Notes: generated by a model from the sequence alone, not told the origin. Shown: positions 53,467 to 62,631, counted from the first letter of the stretch. The stretch is 64,000 nucleotides of DNA from Paenibacillus marchantiophytorum (GCF_014640555.1 NZ_BMHE01000028.1:1-64000); one strand, 5' to 3'. Made by a program: numbers and translations.

Positions 53467-53829
53467 TGTAATGGCTGTCAGTGGAGATTCTTTCGCCCTA
53501 CGCCACGTGGAAAACGTGCTGTATGCATTAGAAACTGTGCGGCTTTGCTCCCTTTTCACAAATCATGGTGAGTTTCTAGAGCTGTTACCCGGGGCATCCG
53601 TCGATCTCGTGCTGCTTGATTTGGACATGAATAGATCCGGCATTCACGGTCTACAATAAACGTCATCCAGTCTTCCAGACCTGACATCTCCATCGTATTC
53701 GTAACATCAAACGGAAACTATGTTTTCAATGCGTTTGACCTGGGGGTACTGGACTATATGGTGAAGCCGATAACGGAGGAGCGCATCAAGAAAACGATAG
53801 CCCGCATCGCCCGGAGGGGCTTGGAGTAG
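53459..53829 (+). pseudogene. Response-regulator receiver domain, frameshifted
   Basis: From GTG 53459 the frame encodes INVMAVSGDSFALRHVENVLYAL and the phosphoacceptor strand DLVLLDLDMNRSGIHGLQ, then stops at 53657. Another frame continues without gap: INVIQSSRPDISIVFVTS.. to DYMVKPITEERIKKTIARIARRGLE, stopping at 53827-53829. Together they make one complete CheY-type or LytTR-type receiver of ~120 residues with a single frameshift near 53650. The output domain, if any, is absent. Confidence 0.75.
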
Positions 53830-53862
53830 GCTAGCTTCTCAACTTCAGTGAAGGGATTTTAT

Positions 53863-54042
53863 ATGGAACGTCCTTATTCCCATTTAAAACTGAATCGCAA
53901 TGAGGAAGAAGGACAACGGTTAAAATTTCTCATAAGAGAAATAAGATCGATCTTAGATTCGAAAGTTCGACGTCCTATTTTGCAAAAAATGAAAAGTAAC
54001 CAGTCCCAAACATGGCCCAGAGCTTGGGACTGTTCTGAATAA
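53863..54042 (+). CDS. Small basic protein of unknown function
   Basis: A 59-codon frame from ATG 53863 with AAGGGA six bases upstream. The first ~47 residues are charged and helical (EEEGQRLKFLIREIRSILDSK). The last dozen are encoded by the arms and loop of a terminator-like hairpin (54001-54032), so the natural end may have been earlier. I recognise no family; it could equally be a gene remnant. Confidence 0.35.
   Translation: MERPYSHLKLNRNEEEGQRLKFLIREIRSILDSKVRRPILQKMKSNQSQTWPRAWDCSE
54001..54032 (+). terminator. Terminator-like hairpin
   Basis: CAGTCCCAA and TTGGGACTG are perfect 9-base arms around a 14-base loop; only a weak TTCTG follows. Confidence 0.5.
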
Positions 54043-54063
54043 CAAAGTCGTATTCGATGGATA

Positions 54064-54265
54064 AGTGCTTACGATTAATCGAGATAATTTCATTCAAGGA
54101 CTTGGGCAAAATGGCTGATCTCGTTTACGCGGCACAAAGCTGAACGTTGTTCCTATTCCCGAAGAGGAGCATGCGGCAGTTTATGAGGAGACGCGAAAAG
54201 CTATCGAATTAACGAGGCGAGGGAAGTTTGCGTCGGTTGAGCCTACGCCACATCCCAAAACATGA
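54064..54265 (+). pseudogene. Unrecognised coding remnant with a frameshift
   Basis: Two frames join into one plausible protein tail: one reads ISFKDLGKMADLVYAAQ, then after a shift near 54137 KLNVVPIPEEEHAAVYEETR to the stop at 54263. No start is present. I do not recognise the family. Confidence 0.35.
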
Positions 54266-54960
54266 GAATCATCACTCGTCGGCGGATTGTGGATTTGCCA
54301 AGCCACGGCTCACCTCCATAGTGTAAATCCACAACGGGGACCTTAAAGATAACTTCTACATGCTCTTCGTAGACGATTACCTTTTCCACATAGCTAGCGA
54401 TGAACTTCTTGATCTCAGGAATGTCTCGCCTAGCGACGTGGTCCTCGAACTGAGAAAGCAGTTGTCGCAGAGAGTCCTCTGTGATGGCTGCTTTTTCTGT
54501 TATTGATTCGGTTTCATGCAGTTTTTGTTCGAGCTGTAGCTACTGGCACTCCAACTCATCAAGTTTACCGATCAACGTGGCATTCAAAGTGCCACTGGCG
54601 ATGGCGTTAATGATGTTCGTGATTTGGCGTTCAAAGACTTCGAGACTCTTGGCTAGGCGCTCTTTCTCGCCTTTTTAACGTATTTCAGATTGTTTCGCCC
54701 GCTGAATTTCGTATTTCCCATCATAGCGTACTGGGTGCCAACGTTTTTGAGGCATTCTCCGCATACTATTAAGCCGCTAAGCATGTAAACTTCCTTGGCT
54801 GTATCTGCTCCAGGTTGCTGCTTATTTATCGGCTAATTTTCGAATGATTTGATTATAACCGTATCCTCCGAGAAACATAGAGAAAACCGTTGAGCCAAAT
54901 TCCGCGAGTAGTACTCAGCCATGCCAGTTCCGTCGACGTATGGATTGGTGCCGCTATTTT
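54252..54960 (-). pseudogene. Large serine recombinase, heavily decayed
   Basis: Read from right to left, pieces of one recombinase appear in changing frames: DGTGMAEYYSRNLAQ (~54950-54905), MFLGGYGYNQIIRKLADK (~54890-54830), zinc-ribbon-like YMLSGLIVCGECLKNVG (~54800-54740), the coiled coil KSLEVFERQITNIINAIASG and EIKKFIASYVEKVIVYEEHVEVIFKVPVV (~54675-54330), then GGE across the attachment core at 54319 and a stop near 54252. There are internal deletions, a frameshift near 54676 and an in-frame TAG near 54540. It is closely similar to the fragment at 48.3-48.7 kb, so related elements used this site at least twice. Confidence 0.8.
54277..54319 (+). other. Attachment site copy 3 with conserved flank
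   Basis: ACGGCTCACCTCCAT ends at 54319; its last 11 bases equal the end of ssrA. The preceding ~28 bases (ATTGTGGATTT..) match those before the copy at 62546-62556, showing that both are right ends of related elements. Confidence 0.75.
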
Positions 54961-55423
54961 CGGTAGACGAGTCTTACAGTTAGCGTGCCATCCACCCGTG
55001 TATCTTGGGTTAATTCAGCCATCGAGGCCGCCATCACTCACACGTTCGTACCTTCCATTCATCCTTCCAAATGAGAATAGCCCAAGGGGATATCCTTGGG
55101 CTTCAATATTATAGTACATGTTTATGAGCGAGCGACTATACGGGTTTTGACAGCTAGCAGACCTTGGTTAGCCGCTCCTCTGCAAAAGGAAACGCCTTAT
55201 CGTCCGCCCGTCGGTTCCCTCATATTCTACTGGAATGCGTCTGCTGCGCTTACATTCATTTTTGAGCCCTATAGAGTATTAGCTTTTCAGCGTGTATGCA
55301 TCCTTTCTGCCGGATGGGAATAGTCCAAGGAGAGAATTTCCTTGAGTGAGACCTATCTTGAAATCAGTAGAATCAGATATAATGATAAAAAGATGTTCAC
55401 AGTTAGATTCGAGGTGCCGATCT
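54961..55423. other. Gene-free stretch with two related hairpins
   Basis: No intact gene is visible. GCCCAAGG-GGATA-TCCTTGGGC lies at 55080-55101 and a diverged copy (TCCAAGGAGAGAATTTCCTTGAG) at 55324-55346; both follow GAATAG, so a ~240-base segment may have been duplicated. The first may end transcription. The MalT-like gene starts right after. Confidence 0.35.
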
Positions 55424-57940
55424 ATGATTCTGAGTACCAAACTCCATATCCCGCAAACGCGACGCGATGACCTTGTTGAGCGAACGGCGATCACCGAGTT
55501 ATTAAATAAAGGATTAAAGAGCAAACTTACATCCGTAACGGCTCCCGGGGGGTACGGAAAAACAACAGCTTTGGGTCAGTGGCTGCAGCAGTCCGCCATA
55601 CCTGCCGTATGGATTTCCTTGGGCCCTCAAGAGAATGATTTGATTGAGTTTTGGAGCTATACAATCGCTGCAGTCAATAGTAAGAACCCCAAATTTGCGG
55701 AAAGGGTCACCCCGTATTTGCCATCCCTAAAGTCTGGTGCGTTTGAGTCATTCATCTCAGCCATGATATGCGAGCTTGAGAGCTTCTCGGATGAATTGGT
55801 CATGGTTTGGGACGATTATCACACGATCGATCTTGCCCCTATTCACGCTTCTGTGGCTTATTTTCTTGGCTTTTTGCCCGCTCACATCCACCTCTATGTA
55901 ACAAGCCGGGCTGAAATGCCCTTTCCTACGGCAAGGCTGCAGACGACGGGCCAAATGGTGAAGATCACGATTCAGGAACTGCGATTCCAACTTGCGGAGG
56001 GAATTCGTTACTTTCAGGATTGCATGGGACTATCACTGTCGGGAGACAAGATAGCTGCGTTGGTCGACCGCACGGAGGGATGGATCAGCGGACTGTATCT
56101 GGCAGCCATTTCGCTGCAAAGAAGCGGCAATTATTCGGATTTTATCCGCGCCTTTAGCGGGGAACACCGCAGCATATCCGATTATCTGTTCCAGGAGGTT
56201 TTTAGTCTCCAGCCGAGCGAAATTCAGTCCTTTCTATTGGAAACTTCGATTGTAGACAGGATAAACAGCTCGTTGTGCGAGGCGGTTACCGGACAAGCGA
56301 ATTGTCAGGAGCTGCTGGAAATGCTGGAACAGCATAATTTGTTCATTGTTTCTTTGGATGATCAGCGGAAATGGTATCGCTATCATCATTTGTTTTCCGA
56401 GTTTTTACGGAGGCTTTTCCGGCAGAGGTATGCGGGACAATCGAAGGAGTTGCATGTCAAGGCAGCCCATTGGCTGGAGGCGCACGGATTTTTGGAGGAA
56501 GCGGTAGAGCAACTGTTTGTGGACGGGCATCATCACGAAGCAAGCAATTTGATCGAAAAGCATCTGCAAAATCTTCATACGAAGAGAGGGGTGCTGTATC
56601 GATGGTTGCGCGCTCTGCCGGAAGCCTGTTTTACGGGAAAGCCGGGCATTCAGTTTCTTTATGTCAAAGTGATGGTGGAGACCAATGAACTGGAGTTGGC
56701 ACAAGCGAGACTTCGCCTGATGGAGGACAAGCTGTCGGACCCCGAATGGAAACCTTACGCAGGAACCGTTCATTTTTTGTCCGCGGCTGTTTCTTTTTAC
56801 CGAAGAGACTTTGGACGAGCGAATGAATATTTTGAGATATTTGATCGGCATACGCCGGGGGGCAGCTACATCCAGATGATTGAAGCGAACTCGTATTCCA
56901 TGTATTTCGATACATTATTGAGCTTCTTCCATGATTTGCATGATGCGGAGAGATTCTTTTATAAATGGATCAAAGTATGGGAAGAGAGAGACAACTACCC
57001 TTACGTCGGTTTTTTCTACAATACGTACAGTTTGCTGTTATATGAATGGAACCGTTTGGAAGAGGCTGAAGTTTATGCGGAGAGGGTACTGAGGTCAACG
57101 TGCATGCAGCCCTATGCCCTTATTCTGTTAAGTGCTACTATTAATGCTGCGCGGATCTGTCAGGCCAAAGGAGATTCGGCCAAAGCGTTTGAATTGCTTG
57201 AGGGGGTTAAACCTAAGATCGATTCAGTGGACAAAAGAATGTTTATGAGGAGAATAGAAGCGGAGAAGGCAAATTTGTCGCTTGCGAACGGTTCTTTTGA
57301 TGAAGGCTGGCTGCAAACATGCGGCATCAAGCATACCGATACGATCCCGCCCGGTCCAATCAAAGAATATCTTATTTTGGCAAGTGCGCTTATGGAACAG
57401 GGGGAAGTTGATGAAGCTTTGCAACTGCTAGAGCAGTTGTACCGGCTTGCCGATAAGGCTGATCGGACCTGGGATAAGGTTAAGGTGACCATCCTGCAAA
57501 GTATGGCTTTTTATCAAAAAGATGATATGACGAACGCTATCATGAAGCTGGGGGCGGCACTCCAATTGGCGGGACCGGGGAACTATATCCGCAGTTTCGT
57601 GAATGAAAGGGCCAAGATGGCTGAGCTGCTGCGCGAATATATCCGGCAAAAGCAGATGGGCGCTAACCGCAAGTCTGCGAGCCTGCGCTATGCCAGGGAA
57701 TTGCTTCTGCTAATGTCGGATACTAGAAATGAGACTGGAAACTCGGGAGCGCTTATCACGAAACAGGAATTAAAAATATTACGGATGATAGACATGGGGC
57801 TGTCGAATAAACAGATCGCCGAACAACTTCAAATCACAGCCGAAACGGTCAAGAGTCATCTGAAAAGTATGTATAGAAAACTTCATGTTAATAGCAGAGA
57901 ACAGGCATTGGAGCAAGGAAAAGAATTAAAATGGTTGTAG
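55424..57940 (+). CDS. MalT/LuxR-type ATP-dependent transcriptional regulator
   Basis: An 838-residue STAND ATPase. A P-loop APGGYGKTTALGQWL at ~40-54 and VMVWDDYHTID (Walker B-like, ~128) form the NTPase. A long helical superhelix (~330-740) with TPR-like units follows. The LuxR helix-turn-helix is at ~774-835 (LTxQELxILRMIDMGLSNKQIAEQLQITAETVKSHLKSMYRKL type). MalT binds maltotriose; the inducer here is unknown. ATG 55424 has GAGGTG seven bases upstream; an ATG 78 bases earlier is less likely. It lies 258 bases upstream of the segment-3 SLH gene and may activate it. Confidence 0.88.
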   Translation: MILSTKLHIPQTRRDDLVERTAITELLNKGLKSKLTSVTAPGGYGKTTALGQWLQQSAIPAVWISLGPQENDLIEFWSYTIAAVNSKNPKFAERVTPYLPSLKSGAFESFISAMICELESFSDELVMVWDDYHTIDLAPIHASVAYFLGFLPAHIHLYVTSRAEMPFPTARLQTTGQMVKITIQELRFQLAEGIRYFQDCMGLSLSGDKIAALVDRTEGWISGLYLAAISLQRSGNYSDFIRAFSGEHRSISDYLFQEVFSLQPSEIQSFLLETSIVDRINSSLCEAVTGQANCQELLEMLEQHNLFIVSLDDQRKWYRYHHLFSEFLRRLFRQRYAGQSKELHVKAAHWLEAHGFLEEAVEQLFVDGHHHEASNLIEKHLQNLHTKRGVLYRWLRALPEACFTGKPGIQFLYVKVMVETNELELAQARLRLMEDKLSDPEWKPYAGTVHFLSAAVSFYRRDFGRANEYFEIFDRHTPGGSYIQMIEANSYSMYFDTLLSFFHDLHDAERFFYKWIKVWEERDNYPYVGFFYNTYSLLLYEWNRLEEAEVYAERVLRSTCMQPYALILLSATINAARICQAKGDSAKAFELLEGVKPKIDSVDKRMFMRRIEAEKANLSLANGSFDEGWLQTCGIKHTDTIPPGPIKEYLILASALMEQGEVDEALQLLEQLYRLADKADRTWDKVKVTILQSMAFYQKDDMTNAIMKLGAALQLAGPGNYIRSFVNERAKMAELLREYIRQKQMGANRKSASLRYARELLLLMSDTRNETGNSGALITKQELKILRMIDMGLSNKQIAEQLQITAETVKSHLKSMYRKLHVNSREQALEQGKELKWL

Positions 57941-58024
57941 CGAGCTATTTACCGCAATTGAAGTAAATCATGATTATACAATACATATTGGTATCATGTA
58001 TATCCCTCATTATTTGAATGTCCC

Positions 58025-58050
58025 TCCCCCATAGATGGGGGATTTTTTTT
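58025..58050 (+). terminator. Terminator after the MalT-like gene
   Basis: TCCCCCA-TAGA-TGGGGGA followed by T8. Confidence 0.92.
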
Positions 58051-58198
58051 GTGTTGAAATCGTCTTATATTAGGACAAAAGTAGCAATGATCGACAAGCG
58101 CGGGGAGAAAAATATCGTTATTTGTCGTCAGTAGTAATCTTGTATCGCTACATCGCCATTGCAATCATTATGACAAATGAAGAGGTGTATACGTATTT

Positions 58199-61100
58199 AT
58201 GAAACTATTTACATCAAAGCTCAAGATTTGGTCATCCCGATCAGGGAGGATAGTTCTGGCATGCTTACTCGCCTTGATGCTCATCCCATTCATGGGTGCA
58301 GGAAAGGTAGCCCATGCGACCTCGCCAACTTGGGCAGCGGTGGGACAATCTGTACAACCGTCCAACGTGCAAACCTTCCTCAAAGTGGGCGGGACGCTGT
58401 ATGCAGGGACGGGGAACTTCAACAATGACGTATGGCGGAACACGAATGGCACTTGGACGCAGATGGAAGGCTCACCGGCAGGTGTGCGAACCTTGCTTGT
58501 TGATGCGGAGGGCACGTTGTATGCGGGTTCTTGGGGTGACGGCGTGTCGACGTACACGGCCAGTGACGGTTGGAAACAGATGAGCGGCTCGCCGGGCAAT
58601 GTGTATTCCTTAATCGATGTCAACGGCACGCTATATGCGGGGGCTTCTAGTGGCATTAACAACAGTAAAGATGTATGGACTTACGACACTACTGCGGCTA
58701 CGCCTGCATGGACACAGATGACGACCAGCAATACGCCGACTGACGTGCAAGCCTTAATTCATGTAAATGGAAAACTATATGCAGGGACGTTTAGCAATGG
58801 CATTTGGGCGTACAGTAACGGGGCATGGACGTCGATGAGCAGCACGCCAAGTGGGTCTAACACATTAACAAATGTAGTTTCTTTAGTTGATGTCAACGGC
58901 ACGCTGTACGCGGCGACTTTCGGCGGAACCCACAATGTCTGGACGTACAGTGGCGGTACATGGACGCCTATTTCCAATTCGCCGCGTTATGCGCGAACCT
59001 TGTTCAATGTGGGCGGCACGTTGTATGTAGGGACTGCTTCCACCTCCGATGATATGTGGACATGTACGAGCACTTCATGTACGCATATGTTCGGATCTCC
59101 GGGCAACATATATGCTATGCTTGATGACAACGGGACGTTGTATGCAGGGACGAAAAATGGAGACAAAGACGTGTGGACGTACAGGAATGGCGCATGGTCA
59201 CAAATGGGCGTTGTGCCAGGCGATACTAACACTTTGCTGAGTGTCAATGGTACGCTGTATGCCGGGACAAATAACGACACGAATGCCGTGTGGGCGTACA
59301 CGGCCAGTAGCGGATGGACACGGATGAGCGGCTCGCCGGGCTATGTGTATGCCTTGATTGATGTGGGCGGTACGCTATATGCGGGGACTTCAAATGACGA
59401 CAATGACAATGACGTATGGACTTATGACACAACCGCGCCTACGCCCGCATGGACGCAGATGACGAGCAGCCATGCGCCGAGTAATGTGTATGTCTTGCTC
59501 AATGTAGGCGGTACGCTATATGCAGGGACGAATAACGGTGACCATGACATATGGACCTATGATACTGCCGCGACTACGCCCAAATGGACGCAGATGACGG
59601 CAAGCAATATGCCCAGTAATGTAAATGCCTTGCTCAATGTGAATGGTACGTTGTATGCGGGAACAGGAATTAACGACGTATGGACGTATGACATGAGCGC
59701 GACTACGCCCGAATGGACGCAGATGACGATGAGCAATGTGCCGATTAGTGTGCATGCCTTGCTCAATGTCGATGGAACGTTGTATGCGGGGACTTTTAAT
59801 GGTGGCAATGATGTATGGACTTACGATACTAACGCAACTGCACCCGAATGGACGCAGATGACGACCAGCCATGCACCGAGTGATGTGAATACCTTGATCA
59901 ATGTGAATGGTACGCTGTATGCAGGGACTGATAACGGTAATAACGACGTATGGTCGTATAGCAACGGCACATGGGAACAGGTAAGTGGCTCGCCGAGTCA
60001 ACTGCATTCCCTCCTAGAGGCAAATGGTAAGCTATATGCAGCGGGACTGCACGGTGTACATCAAATGACCTCTCCCGGAGCACCTGTGAATCTGCAGGCC
60101 AGCAGCACGACGACTACATCGACTACGCTATCATGGGATGCCGTAGCAGGAGCGAAAGGCTATTACCTCTACAAGGATGGAGGCAATACGGCGATTGCCA
60201 CTGTGACCAGCGCCACCTACATGGTGAGCGGGCTGGCACCGAACAGTTCTTATACGTTTGTGGTGAGTGCATTCAATGCGGCCGGTGAATCGGCGAAGAG
60301 CGGGGCGATCCCTGTTCAGACACTGAGCACAGCCGCAACGTTGACTTCGACAATAGGAACGGTAAGCAGTGGCAGTACCGCGAATGAAAGCATCACGAAC
60401 ATTCCATACGGCACAACGTTAGCTGACCTCAAGGCAGCGATCACGCCAGCAGCGAATGCAACGTTTGAGGTGTACGATGCAGACGGAATAACCGTAGCTA
60501 CAGCTTTGGCAACCGGCGAGAAGGTAATTGTTACCGCGCAGGATGGGACCACGAAGGTCACGTATACGGTAGCGGTTATCCCGGCGTATACGGTGATGTA
60601 TAACGGCAACGGCGCTACATCTGGCAACACGCCGACCGATAGTGGCTCGTATGCGCAGGGCGCCATAGTTTCGGTGTATGGCAACACGGGAAATCTGGTG
60701 AAGACCGGCTACACGTTCGCGGGTTGGAACACGCAAGCAGATGGCAACGGAACGACTTATACGGCAGGTACTACGCTCAGCATGGCAACGGCTAATGTGA
60801 CGCTGTACGCGAAGTGGACGGCGAATCCGACGGTGAATCCTACCTACACCGCAACCTATAACGGTAATGGCAACTCCGGAGGCAGCGCACCGACCGATAG
60901 CGGCTCGTATGCGCAGGGCGTCACAGTTTCGGTGTATGGCAACACGGGAAATCTGGTGAAGACCGGCTACACGTTCGTGGGTTGGAACACGCAAGCGGAT
61001 GGCAACGGAACGACTTATGCCGCTGGCGCTACGTTCAGCATGGGAACGACGAACGTGATGCTGTATGCAAAGTGGACGACGAATCCGACGGCGAATCCTA

Positions 61101-62368
61101 CCTACACCGTAACCTATAACGGTAATGGCAACTCCGGAGGCAGTGCACCGACCGACAGCAGCTCGTATGCGCAGAGCGTCACGGTGTCGGTGTACGGCAA
61201 CACGGGAAATCTGGTAAAGACCAGCTACACGTTCTTGAGTTGGAACACAGCTGCGGACGGAAGCGGAACGAATTATAACGCAGGCACTACGTTCAGCATG
61301 GGGACGATGAATGTGATACTGTACGCGAAATGGACGGCCAACTCTTCAATCGGCGGCGGTGGAGGTTCATCATCAACGTCCACAAGCCATATAGTTACCT
61401 CGACCGACGGTACACTGACGCTCCCCGTCGGCAAAATGGGTGAGGTTAGCTTGGGTGATGCGGTTAACATCTCGATTCCTGCCGATGCTTCCGGCAAAGA
61501 GCTGAAATTAACGATTGAAAAAGTGGCGGACACTCAAAAGTTGCTTACGAAAAACGATGTTCTGGCCAGCCCGGTATTCGAAATTCGGAAGAATTTCCCG
61601 GAGAACTTCAGCAAGGAGATCACGCTGACCTTCACCTTCGATCCGAAAAGCATGAAGAAAGGTCAACAGCCTTCCGTATTCTACTATGACGAAGCGAAGA
61701 AGGTATGGGTGAAAGTCGGTGGCACGGTAAACGGCAATACCATCACCGTAAAAGTTAATCACTTCACGAAGTATGCGGTATTCGGCGAAGGGCAAGATTC
61801 AGATTCGACGGCAGACACGAAGCAGGCGGTCAACTTCAGCGATATCTCTGGACACTGGGCGGGAGCTACCATCAAGCAAGCGGTAAGCGCCGGAATCGTC
61901 AGCGGCTATCCGGACGGCACGTTCAAGCCGGATCATACCGTAACGCGCGCGGAATTTGCGGTCATGCTAATGAACGTGCTCAAACCGCAAGGAGACGGCT
62001 CGGTACTATCGTTCACCGATAAGGCAAAGATCGGCGCTTGGGCGCAGAAGTCGGTCGCACAAGCGGTGTATGCAGGTATCATTACAGGCTACGAGGACAG
62101 CACTTTCCGTCCGGATGCCGAAATCACTCGCCCAGAGATGGCAGTGATGATCGCCAAGGCGCTGGGACAGTCAGTTGAAGCTACAATGGCAACAGGCTTC
62201 GCGGATGACAAGGACATTCCGGGCTGGGCGAAAGGCGCAGTGGCGGCCATGAAGAAGCTTGGCATTATCGAGGGCAAAGGCGCGGACAAATTTGCTCCTG
62301 TGAATAAGACTACGAGAGCAGAGGCAGTAACGGTGTTATTGAAGATGCTGGCGCAAAAGAGCAAGTAA
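58199..62368 (+). CDS. SLH-anchored surface protein with short repeats and InlB-type B repeats (segment 3)
   Basis: A 1389-residue exported protein. A long signal peptide ends near VAHAT (~41). Residues ~42-620 contain about fourteen ~40-residue repeats of the type LxxVxGTLYAGTxxxxxDVWTYxxxxxWTQM, probably beta-propeller blades. Then a fibronectin type III domain (~627-710), a spacer domain (~712-795), three Listeria-Bacteroides (InlB B-type) repeats (~796-1050, such as YNGNGNSGGSAPTDS and TGYTFVGWNTQADGNGT), a beta-rich domain (~1060-1195), and three SLH modules (~1211-1386, ISGHWAGATIKQAV, VTRAEFAVML, ITRPEMAVMI). The ATG is 11 bases from AGAGGTG. Likely a cell-surface adhesin. Confidence 0.9.
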   Translation: MKLFTSKLKIWSSRSGRIVLACLLALMLIPFMGAGKVAHATSPTWAAVGQSVQPSNVQTFLKVGGTLYAGTGNFNNDVWRNTNGTWTQMEGSPAGVRTLLVDAEGTLYAGSWGDGVSTYTASDGWKQMSGSPGNVYSLIDVNGTLYAGASSGINNSKDVWTYDTTAATPAWTQMTTSNTPTDVQALIHVNGKLYAGTFSNGIWAYSNGAWTSMSSTPSGSNTLTNVVSLVDVNGTLYAATFGGTHNVWTYSGGTWTPISNSPRYARTLFNVGGTLYVGTASTSDDMWTCTSTSCTHMFGSPGNIYAMLDDNGTLYAGTKNGDKDVWTYRNGAWSQMGVVPGDTNTLLSVNGTLYAGTNNDTNAVWAYTASSGWTRMSGSPGYVYALIDVGGTLYAGTSNDDNDNDVWTYDTTAPTPAWTQMTSSHAPSNVYVLLNVGGTLYAGTNNGDHDIWTYDTAATTPKWTQMTASNMPSNVNALLNVNGTLYAGTGINDVWTYDMSATTPEWTQMTMSNVPISVHALLNVDGTLYAGTFNGGNDVWTYDTNATAPEWTQMTTSHAPSDVNTLINVNGTLYAGTDNGNNDVWSYSNGTWEQVSGSPSQLHSLLEANGKLYAAGLHGVHQMTSPGAPVNLQASSTTTTSTTLSWDAVAGAKGYYLYKDGGNTAIATVTSATYMVSGLAPNSSYTFVVSAFNAAGESAKSGAIPVQTLSTAATLTSTIGTVSSGSTANESITNIPYGTTLADLKAAITPAANATFEVYDADGITVATALATGEKVIVTAQDGTTKVTYTVAVIPAYTVMYNGNGATSGNTPTDSGSYAQGAIVSVYGNTGNLVKTGYTFAGWNTQADGNGTTYTAGTTLSMATANVTLYAKWTANPTVNPTYTATYNGNGNSGGSAPTDSGSYAQGVTVSVYGNTGNLVKTGYTFVGWNTQADGNGTTYAAGATFSMGTTNVMLYAKWTTNPTANPTYTVTYNGNGNSGGSAPTDSSSYAQSVTVSVYGNTGNLVKTSYTFLSWNTAADGSGTNYNAGTTFSMGTMNVILYAKWTANSSIGGGGGSSSTSTSHIVTSTDGTLTLPVGKMGEVSLGDAVNISIPADASGKELKLTIEKVADTQKLLTKNDVLASPVFEIRKNFPENFSKEITLTFTFDPKSMKKGQQPSVFYYDEAKKVWVKVGGTVNGNTITVKVNHFTKYAVFGEGQDSDSTADTKQAVNFSDISGHWAGATIKQAVSAGIVSGYPDGTFKPDHTVTRAEFAVMLMNVLKPQGDGSVLSFTDKAKIGAWAQKSVAQAVYAGIITGYEDSTFRPDAEITRPEMAVMIAKALGQSVEATMATGFADDKDIPGWAKGAVAAMKKLGIIEGKGADKFAPVNKTTRAEAVTVLLKMLAQKSK

Positions 62369-62380
62369 ATGAACCTCTGC

Positions 62381-62418
62381 AAGACTGCTTTGAAGTCAAA
62401 TTCAAAGCAGTCTTATTT
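62381..62418 (+). terminator. Terminator after the segment-3 SLH gene
   Basis: AAGACTGCTTTGAA (62381-62394) and TTCAAAGCAGTCTT (62401-62414) form a perfect 14-bp stem with loop GTCAAA; the tail is ATTTG. Confidence 0.85.
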
Positions 62419-62517
62419 GTGAATAAAAGGTTCAAACGGTTTGGACAACATGCATATCAACATCGAAAAGGTGCTTATCGGCACCGGAGTAGTAAGAGTG
62501 GGATGCGGCTGAGCGGC

Positions 62518-62556
62518 GACGAATTGTGGATTTACCCATCAACGGCTCACCTCCAT
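62518..62556 (+). other. Attachment site copy 4 (right end of the array)
   Basis: GAATTGTGGATTTACCC and ACGGCTCACCTCCAT match copy 3 almost base for base; the last 11 bases equal the end of ssrA. Chromosomal-type genes follow. Between the SLH terminator and here (62.42-62.52 kb) I see nothing else. Confidence 0.75.
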
Positions 62557-62566
62557 TAAAGTACGG

Positions 62567-62597
62567 AAAAGACACCTTTCGAGGTGTCTTTTTTGTT
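62567..62597 (+). terminator. Terminator-like hairpin after the array
   Basis: AAAAGACACC-TTTCGA-GGTGTCTTTT followed by TTGTTTT. No gene ends just before it, so its original gene was probably displaced or lost. Confidence 0.8.
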
Positions 62598-62601
62598 TTA
62601 A

Positions 62602-62631
62602 TGGTGGTGATAGTAGGAGTTGAACCCCTAC
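62602..62631 (-). other. tRNA 3'-end fragment
   Basis: On the minus strand GTAGG-GGTTCAACT-CCTAC is a perfect T-arm, followed by TATCACC, A and CCA, exactly as in the 3' third of a tRNA. No 5' half is visible. It looks like a scar of a tRNA-targeted integration or a deleted tRNA gene. Confidence 0.5.

Noticed and set aside
54481..54678. 65-codon plus-strand frame rich in Ser and Cys
   Set aside because: It is antisense to the decayed recombinase coiled coil; the same pattern appears at 48476-48694 over the other relic.
60419..60994. 191-codon antisense frame in the segment-3 SLH gene
   Set aside because: Arises from the in-frame repeats of the real gene on the plus strand; no start signal.
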